This document shows positions 8,088 to 11,819 of a DNA stretch of 11,819 bases, in pieces. The first letter of the stretch is position 1. Each line of letters opens with the position of its first letter. Below the pieces are notes generated by a model. That model searched no databases. It had not been told where the DNA came from and was given only the letters and a program-made list of their open reading frames with translations. Location: positions 14,127-25,945 of the forward strand of contig PXSU01000055.1 of the NCBI GenBank assembly GCA_003022745.1, in the 5' to 3' direction. This stretch comes from Halobacteriales archaeon SW_9_67_25. GTDB lineage: Archaea; Halobacteriota; Halobacteria; Halobacteriales; Haloarculaceae. The position numbers and the translations under genes are program-made.

Positions 8088-8780
8088 ATGAGCAGCGAGG
8101 GCGGCGACTACGACCTCGATTCCGGGCCGGACCCCGCGACTATCGCGGACCTCACGCCGCGGGGCCGGCAGGCAATCGAGGCTGCGGACGTCGTGGTCGG
8201 CTTCGAAACCGTCGTCGACCTGATCGCGGGGGTGACCGACGCCGACCTGCTGACCTGCGGGTACCGCAACGAGGCCGAGACGCTCGAACGGTTCGCCGAC
8301 CGGGTCCGGGCGGGCGCGGCGGGGACGGCGGTCCTGATGGGCGACCCGAACCACTCGGGGTACCAGTTCCTGGGGAAAGTCCAGGGAGCCGTCGACCGGC
8401 CGGTGCGGGTCGTGCCAGGCATCTCCTCGCTACAGGTCGCCGCCAGTCGCGCGCGGACGCCGATGGAGGCGTCGACGTTCGTGACCCTGCACAGGAGCGG
8501 GGACGTCTCGTCCGACCTGGCACGACTCCGCGACGCGGCCGGCGACCGGCACCTCCTCGTCTTGCCCCGGCCGTTCGACTGGATGCCCGGCGACATCGCG
8601 GCAGACCTGCTGGAGTCGGGTGCCGCCCCTGACCTCGACGCGCTCGTCATGGAGCGGCTGACCCACGACGACGAGTCGGTCTCGCGGTTCGGGCTGGACG
8701 CCCTCGCTGCCCACGCCGGCGGCGGCCGCGAGGGGACGCCCTTCTCGGATCTGTCCGTGCTGGTCGTCCGCCGGGAGTGA
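8088..8780 (+). CDS. cbiE: CbiE, precorrin-6Y/cobalt-precorrin-7 C5-methyltransferase, N-terminal loop missing
   Basis: This 230-residue protein is of the tetrapyrrole methylase family. Seen: LTPRGRQAIEAADVVVGFETV (22-42), the family motif GDPNHSGYQF (85-94), VVPGISSLQVAASR (108-121), FVTLHRSGDV (131-140) and VMERLTHDDE (187-196), all typical of CbiE/CobL-N, which methylates C5 with SAM. Odd: the family normally begins with a beta strand and glycine loop like VVGIGPG just before the LTPRG motif. Here the N-terminus goes DYDLDSGPDPATIADLTPRG, so that strand and loop seem absent or very degenerate. ATG 8088 is 37 bp after cbiC, and no earlier start in frame is apparent. No CbiT follows; the next gene is convergent. 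Family is firm; activity is uncertain. Confidence 0.88.
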   Translation: MSSEGGDYDLDSGPDPATIADLTPRGRQAIEAADVVVGFETVVDLIAGVTDADLLTCGYRNEAETLERFADRVRAGAAGTAVLMGDPNHSGYQFLGKVQGAVDRPVRVVPGISSLQVAASRARTPMEASTFVTLHRSGDVSSDLARLRDAAGDRHLLVLPRPFDWMPGDIAADLLESGAAPDLDALVMERLTHDDESVSRFGLDALAAHAGGGREGTPFSDLSVLVVRRE

Positions 8781-8807
8781 GGGGACCGTCGTACGGATTG
8801 CTGTCGT

Positions 8808-8822
8808 TCGGTACCGGACCGA
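8808..8822. terminator. weak hairpin between convergent cbiE and cbiX
   Basis: The 72 bp between the convergent cbiE (ends 8780) and cbiX (ends 8853) hold a small inverted repeat, TCGGT-ACCGG-ACCGA. No clear T-tract follows on either side, so a termination role is only suggested by position. Nothing else stands out in this gap. Confidence 0.2.
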
Positions 8823-8852
8823 CCGCAGTACAGCGTGCGGTCGACCTGGCAG

Positions 8853-9686
8853 TCAGAAAAGCGTGTCCTCGGACTCGTTGACAGAACTGTCCGGGGCACC
8901 CTGCTGTGGCTGGCCGTCACCGTCGGTGGCCAGCGGTCTGGCGGTTCCCGCGAGGGCAGCCTCGAAGGAGGCCGGATCGGGCTTCGACTCGGCGAGCACC
9001 CGCCGGGTCTGCAACCGATCCTGGATTGCGTCGGTCACCCGCGGGTGGGTGCCCAGGGCGTCGGCGTAGGCGATGCCGCCGCGGTCGAGTTCGAGTTTCT
9101 CGGGGATGCGCTCCTCCGTGGCGGCGCTGGGCGCGACGAACAGCGGGACCGCCACCGCCGACTCGGTGGGGACGTTGTATCGCACGCACTCGACGGCGGG
9201 GTTCTGTGTCAGATAGCAGGGGACGACGCCGCCGTAGTCGCTCCGTTCGCGGGCGCGGGCTGCGTGGTACTCGGTCACCTGGCGGTGGTAGCTGCCGGTC
9301 GTGTTCCCGAAGCCGACGAGCACCAGCGACGTCTCCGGGCCGGCTGGCACCTCCGCGCCGGCCCTGTCGAGGATGGCGTCGGTCACCGACGGACTCCGGC
9401 CGATGGGCTCGCAGTACTGGACATCGCCCGGCACCGACGGGAACGCCGCCGGGAGCGCGTCGGTGGTCTCGTGGGTGTGGGCCAGACACATCGGGACGAC
9501 GTAGGTGCGCCCGGCGGGAAGCTCCGACAGCGTCCCGCACAACTCCCGCTGGGGGTCGTGTTCGTAGGTGGCGACCCGAACAGACCCGGCCGCCCCGCGC
9601 TCGCGCAACCGCTCGGCGTGGGTCCCGTACACCTCGCGCGCTCCCGGGGCCGCGCGCCCGACGAGGAGGAGTGTCTCCGCCGTCAT
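8853..9686 (-). CDS. cbiX: CbiX-family chelatase (two-domain, non-canonical active site)
   Basis: This 277-residue protein is built from two related halves. The repeated pieces CEPIGRSPSVTDAILDR (92-108) and ADALGTHPRVTDAIQDR (208-224) show the duplication typical of long CbiX, the ATP-independent chelatase that puts cobalt into sirohydrochlorin. Other matches are VVPMCLAHTHETTDALP (63-79) and VPLFVAPSAATEERIPEKL (180-198). Odd: the usual GHGS at the end of the first strand is GRAA (10-13) in half one and GFGN (125-128) in half two; only half one keeps histidines (His70, His72) at the second metal-binding position. A low-complexity tail covers 234-277. ATG 9686 begins the first strand directly. 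It follows cobA after a 100-bp regulatory gap. Family is likely; its metal and substrate are inferred from the locus. Confidence 0.8.
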   Translation of the reverse strand: MTAETLLLVGRAAPGAREVYGTHAERLRERGAAGSVRVATYEHDPQRELCGTLSELPAGRTYVVPMCLAHTHETTDALPAAFPSVPGDVQYCEPIGRSPSVTDAILDRAGAEVPAGPETSLVLVGFGNTTGSYHRQVTEYHAARARERSDYGGVVPCYLTQNPAVECVRYNVPTESAVAVPLFVAPSAATEERIPEKLELDRGGIAYADALGTHPRVTDAIQDRLQTRRVLAESKPDPASFEAALAGTARPLATDGDGQPQQGAPDSSVNESEDTLF

Positions 9687-9724
9687 TCGTGTGGGTCGTG
9701 TGCCGCGGTGCGTGCAAACTTCAT
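9683..9724 (-). CDS. possible 13-codon upstream ORF before cbiX
   Basis: ATG 9724 opens a frame encoding MKFARTAAHDPHE whose TGA overlaps the cbiX ATG in an ATGA arrangement. The overlap would allow coupled translation. There is no homology or codon-bias evidence for so short a frame, and it may be chance; it is listed because of the exact stop-start overlap and its place in the leader of a metal-related gene. Confidence 0.22.
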   Translation of the reverse strand: MKFARTAAHDPHE

Positions 9725-9742
9725 TGTACTATTCCAACTCCG
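9724..9742 (+). promoter_or_regulatory. TTGTACTATTCCAA element in the cobA-cbiX gap
   Basis: TTGTACTATTCCAA matches the cbtB element TTGTATTACTCCAA at 12 of 14 positions, with both changes being C/T swaps. A second TTGTAC follows at 9744-9749, exactly 20 bp downstream of the first (about two helical turns). Here the element lies between the predicted cbiX promoter and its start codon. A regulator site is inferred. Confidence 0.35.
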
Positions 9743-9758
9743 CTTGTACACGGTGTGG

Positions 9759-9775
9759 TTGTGAGGCACTCACAA
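9759..9775. promoter_or_regulatory. perfect palindrome TTGTGAG-GCA-CTCACAA, probable operator
   Basis: Two perfect 7-bp arms flank a 3-bp spacer in the gap between the cobA stop and the cbiX start. On the minus strand it begins just after the TATA-like CTTATTTG, so it would lie between the TATA box and the transcription start, a usual place for an archaeal repressor. I do not recognise the regulator. Confidence 0.5.
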
Positions 9776-9782
9776 ATAAGTT
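9773..9782 (-). promoter_or_regulatory. TATA-like element for cbiX
   Basis: Read on the minus strand the bases are AACTTATTTG, the most AT-rich stretch upstream of cbiX. Initiation about 25 bp downstream would fall near 9750 and give a leader of roughly 60 nt, long for haloarchaea. The palindrome 9759-9775 overlaps its edge. Confidence 0.35.
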
Positions 9783-9786
9783 TTGG

Positions 9787-10713
9787 TCACTCGCGGAGCG
9801 CGTCCACGACCTGTTCCCGGACCCCGACGACGTCCCCGATTACCGTGACTGCGGGCGGGGACACGTCAGCCTCGCGGGCCGTCTCGACGGCCGTCCCGAG
9901 CGTGGCCGTGACGGTGCGTTCCGCCGGCCAGCTTGCCTTCTCGACGAGCGCGAGCCCCGTCCTGGGGCCGACACCGCCCTCGCGGAGGCGAGCGACGTAG
10001 TCGGGGAGCTTCGCGACCCCCATCAGGACCACGAGCGTCCCGCCGGCCTGGACCGTCGCCGCCAGGCTGTCCCAGTCGAGGGCGCTGTCCGCCTTGTCCG
10101 GGGCCTCGTGGCCGGTCACGACCGTCACGCTGGAGGCGTAGTCGCGGTGGGTCAGCGGAATGCCCGCGGCCGAGGGCGCGGCCAGCACGCTGGAGACGCC
10201 GGGAACGATTTCGAAGGGAATACCTTCGCTGGCCAGGTGCTGGGCCTCCTCCCCGCCCCGGCCGAAGACGGTGGGATCGCCACCCTTCAGCCGGACGACG
10301 GTCTCGCCGCCGCCGGCCCGGGAGACCAGGCGGTCGTGGATCTCCGCCTGCGAGACGGGGTCGGGCGGTCGCTTGCCGACGTCGACAGCCGTCACCCCGT
10401 CGGGCAGTTCCGACAGCAACGCCCCGCCGGTCAACGAATCGTACAGGACGGCGTCGGCGCCCTCGATGGCCGTCCAGGCCCGGCGGGTCAGCAGGTCCGG
10501 GTCGCCCGGGCCGGCGCCCACCAGGTACACGTGTCCGGTGGCTGTCGACGCTGTCTCGCTGTGCGCCTCCTCGACTGGCGGCGCCTCGCCCGCGGCAGCC
10601 GAAACGACGGGCCCGGTTCGACCCCGGATGCCCGGCGACGTCGCGGCCGGTCTGCCCTCGACACCGCGGGGGGGATCCGGGCTCCCTGCGGCACTCTCGT
10701 GTCTCTCGTCCAT
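9787..10713 (-). CDS. cobA: CobA, uroporphyrinogen-III C-methyltransferase (SUMT)
   Basis: This 308-residue enzyme adds methyl groups from SAM to C2 and C7 of uroporphyrinogen III to make precorrin-2, the entry to corrins and sirohaem. Family motifs are all present: VYLVGAGPGDPDLLT (62-76), VVRLKGGDPTVFGRGGEE (139-156), IVPGVSSVLAAP (169-180), IPLTHRDYASSVTVVTGHE (185-203) and LVVLMGVAKLPDYVARL (227-243). The catalytic domain starts near residue 60; the first 60 residues are a Pro/Ala/Glu/Ser-rich, probably disordered extension not usual in SUMT (about 250 residues). ATG 10713 is chosen over GTG 10728, five codons upstream in frame; either is possible. It stands without hemC or hemD neighbours. 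It lies upstream of cbiX in the same direction but with a 100-bp gap, so a separate promoter for cbiX is likely. Confidence 0.93.
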   Translation of the reverse strand: MDERHESAAGSPDPPRGVEGRPAATSPGIRGRTGPVVSAAAGEAPPVEEAHSETASTATGHVYLVGAGPGDPDLLTRRAWTAIEGADAVLYDSLTGGALLSELPDGVTAVDVGKRPPDPVSQAEIHDRLVSRAGGGETVVRLKGGDPTVFGRGGEEAQHLASEGIPFEIVPGVSSVLAAPSAAGIPLTHRDYASSVTVVTGHEAPDKADSALDWDSLAATVQAGGTLVVLMGVAKLPDYVARLREGGVGPRTGLALVEKASWPAERTVTATLGTAVETAREADVSPPAVTVIGDVVGVREQVVDALRE

Positions 10714-10837
10714 CGAGAGTACAAACACACTTTCATTACTTCAAACTTTCTGTAATCTGTGTTGGGATAATGGCCGGTGTCCGGGACTTACGCCAGGCTC
10801 AACAGCCCTTATTCACCGGGAGAGGTAGATAGCACCA
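10714..10837. other. intergenic region between cobA and the sensor remnant
   Basis: About 120 bp with no gene. The first 45 bp are AT-rich and should hold the cobA promoter: read toward cobA there is AAAGTTTGAAGTAATG, followed by TTGTACT (10718-10724) five bases before the ATG, which matches the first part of the elements near cbtB and cbiX. The rest up to 10837 shows no trace of the missing N-terminal half of the receiver domain that follows. Confidence 0.4.
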
Positions 10838-11131
10838 ATGGATACCGCGGAGCGGCCGGAGTTGCCGTTCATCCTGTTCACCGGCAAGGGAAGCGAGGAG
10901 GTCGCCAGCGAGGCGATCTCGACGGGCGTCACCGACTACCTGCGGAAGGGGACCAGCACCGAGCGGTACGAGCTCCTCTGTAACCGGATCCGGAACGCCG
11001 TCGAGCGCTACTACGCGGACCGGCGGTTGCGCCAGAGCAGGCGGCGCTTCCGGCGCATCTTCGAGCAGAGCCACGACGCGATCATGATCGTCGACCCGTT
11101 CGAGGACGAGATCAGGAGAACGAACGAATGA
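10838..11131 (+). pseudogene. receiver/PAS sensor fragment, truncated at both ends
   Basis: The 97-residue frame starts inside a response-regulator receiver domain. LPFILFTGKGSEEVASEAI matches the second half of haloarchaeal receivers, followed by VTDYLRKGTSTERYELLCNRIRNAVERYY, its last strand and helix. After a short linker, RRRFRRIFEQSHDAIMIVDP is the first part of a PAS domain, which then stops at RRTNE. The phosphoacceptor Asp half of the receiver (about 60 residues), the rest of the PAS and any output domain are missing. A TAG lies just upstream in frame (10829-10831), so the ATG is internal to the ancestral gene. Intact relatives are receiver-PAS-histidine kinase or receiver-PAS-HTH proteins. 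It is a remnant, probably not functional. Confidence 0.75.
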
Positions 11132-11442
11132 ACGGGTCCAATCACGAAACCAGTATTCAGCCCGGGGAAATCGAGATTCCCTTCCGGGCAGTGGCACCGG
11201 AAACAGAAGAGTGCCTGAACGACAAGCAGTTGTTCGACCATCGGCGGAAGGCCGAGGAATTTGCTCGCTGGATGCTGGTGTTTGGCAAGAATCCGGACCA
11301 GGTCAAGGGGTATGCCATATCTGGTAGCTTGCGGTCGTCTCACTGCATCGGCACACTTGCAACCGTGATCAGTCGCTCACTCACCGGTTGTTCAGCGCGG
11401 TACCTCTGGACTGATCGCTCCTGCTTCTCTCGCCGTTTTTAA
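11128..11442 (+). pseudogene. probable N-terminal remnant of a tyrosine recombinase/integrase
   Basis: The start codon overlaps the preceding stop (ATGA). Residues 1-63 look like a real protein: an acidic lead, then DKQLFDHRRKAEEFARWML and GKNPDQVKGYA, which resembles the N-terminal core-binding (SAM-like) domain of haloarchaeal XerC/D-type integrases. After residue 63 (about base 11316) the frame becomes Ser/Arg/Cys-rich and loses all resemblance, so the gene seems cut there; no catalytic Arg/His/Tyr region exists. GC content is visibly lower than in the cobalamin genes, in keeping with a mobile origin. The integrase call rests on memory of the family and is moderate. The 3' end overlaps the convergent Rdx gene by 62 bp. 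Confidence 0.5.
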
Positions 11443-11692
11443 ATAGTCGAAACGGCACAGCGTACTCGTCGATGTCAGCGAGGATTTCGTCGTGGTCCAA
11501 CCCATCGTCCGAGATACTCTTGTTCCAGATGAGGTCGCCGTCGGCGTATATTTTGAACACGCCGCCGTCACCCGTCGTGAGCTGAATGCTGTCGACGCGC
11601 TCGCCATACTCCTCGATGACCGCGTCCTGGACCTCTGTCGCGTACTTGTAGAGGCCACACGGGACGCAGAACTCGATTTCGATGTCAGTCAT
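11381..11692 (-). CDS. Rdx/SelW-SelT-SelH family small redox protein
   Basis: This 103-residue thioredoxin-fold-like protein opens with IEIEFCVPCGLYKYA: the CxxC motif is Cys9-Cys12 at the first beta strand, with Cys where eukaryotic SelW has selenocysteine. TTGDGGVFKIYADGDLIWNK (39-58) is the conserved GxF...DG..I strand pair of the family. The role is probably thiol redox; substrates are unknown. ATG 11692 begins the first strand and is preferred to an in-frame upstream start at 11737, which would overlap the neighbouring gene end. The core should end near residue 80; the final 20 or so residues (RLFKNGERSRSDQSRGTALNNR) are unlike the family and extend into the remnant zone, suggesting the original 3' end was replaced. 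A TATA-like box lies 24-36 bp upstream. Confidence 0.82.
   Translation of the reverse strand: MTDIEIEFCVPCGLYKYATEVQDAVIEEYGERVDSIQLTTGDGGVFKIYADGDLIWNKSISDDGLDHDEILADIDEYAVPFRLFKNGERSRSDQSRGTALNNR
11432..11456. repeat. inverted repeat GCCGTTT / AAACGGC
   Basis: Perfect 7-bp arms (11432-11438 and 11450-11456) flank an 11-base AT-rich loop. It lies at the 3' end of the integrase remnant frame and inside the unusual C-terminal tail of the Rdx gene. It could be an old bidirectional terminator now inside coding sequence, or chance. Confidence 0.3.
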
Positions 11693-11715
11693 GACGGTCC
11701 GTGGTTGGGGCCTGG

Positions 11716-11728
11716 CATAGATAAATGG
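11716..11728 (-). promoter_or_regulatory. TATA-like element of the Rdx gene
   Basis: On the minus strand the bases are CCATTTATCTATG, an AT-rich island in a GC-rich gap, 24-36 bp before ATG 11692. The spacing fits a leaderless haloarchaeal transcript. The 41-bp gap to the upstream gene end holds nothing else. Confidence 0.45.
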
Positions 11729-11733
11729 ACGCC

Positions 11734-11819
11734 TCACACCAGCGGTTCGACCATCCCGCGGCCGGCCTCGAGGAGTTCCCCGACCCTAGATTCGCTGCCG
11801 GCCTCCGCGTAGACGCGCA
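11734..11819 (-). CDS. C-terminal end of a probable phosphohexomutase (GlmM/ManB type), partial
   Basis: The frame enters from the right edge and ends at TGA (11736-11734), giving 27 residues: RVYAEAGSESRVGELLEAG then RGMVEPLV. This matches the last strand and helix of phosphoglucosamine/phosphomannomutases, where the phosphate-binding RPSGTEP motif is followed by a VRVYAEA-like strand and a final helix. The motif itself lies beyond the window, so the call rests on a short tail. It points the same way as the Rdx gene, with 41 bp between. Confidence 0.5.
   Translation of the reverse strand, partial: RVYAEAGSESRVGELLEAGRGMVEPLV

Noticed and set aside
10488..10736. 82-codon minus-strand frame starting with ATG 10736 inside cobA
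   Set aside because: It is out of frame with the SUMT domain and Arg-rich; cobA codes here in another frame on the same strand.
11492..11812. 106-codon plus-strand frame near the right edge
   Set aside because: It is antisense to the Rdx gene and the phosphohexomutase tail, both of which show family motifs.

Overview
The window is GC-rich, gene-dense DNA that reads as a haloarchaeon. Proteins are rich in Asp and Glu, promoter-like TATA elements sit close to start codons, Shine-Dalgarno sites are not evident, and there is a fused ChlI/ChlD chelatase subunit, a truncated haloarchaeal-type receiver/PAS sensor and a small Rdx protein. About 90% of the window is one locus for cobalt uptake and cobalamin (corrin ring) synthesis.

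Layout: (1) 3-215 (+) is the 3' end of an unrecognised gene. (2) 231-3373 (-) is a set of three genes, chlID > cbtB > cbtA: a cobaltochelatase AAA+/VWA subunit followed by the two-part CbtAB cobalt transporter. (3) 3409-8780 (+) is a divergent set, cobN > cbiC > cbiE: the large cobaltochelatase subunit, precorrin-8X methylmutase and precorrin-6Y/7 C5-methyltransferase. ChlID and CobN, which should work in one complex, diverge from a 35-bp intergenic region that must hold both promoters. (4) 8853-10713 (-) is cobA > cbiX: uroporphyrinogen-III methyltransferase and a CbiX-type chelatase, separated by a 100-bp regulatory region with a perfect 7-3-7 palindrome and a possible 13-codon upstream ORF. 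(5) 10838-11442 is a remnant zone: a receiver/PAS sensor fragment missing both ends, then the N-terminal part of what looks like a tyrosine integrase, in DNA of visibly lower GC. (6) 11381-11692 (-) is an Rdx/SelW-type CxxC protein whose C-terminal tail runs into the remnant zone. (7) 11734-11819 (-) is the last 27 codons of a probable phosphohexomutase.

How the genes fit together: CbtAB would bring in cobalt. CobA makes precorrin-2/sirohydrochlorin from uroporphyrinogen III, and CbiX could insert cobalt early. CbiE and CbiC act late on the ring, and CobN plus ChlID form an ATP-driven chelatase usually associated with late cobalt insertion. No known bacterial cobalamin riboswitch is evident to me. 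Instead, a shared TTGTAYTA-type element appears near cbtB, between chlID and cobN, and between cobA and cbiX, and is a candidate regulon operator.

I see no wholly new system. The points most worth checking are the shared element and palindrome, CbiE apparently lacking its N-terminal SAM-binding glycine loop, CbiX lacking the canonical GHG histidines, and the decayed sensor/integrase zone.
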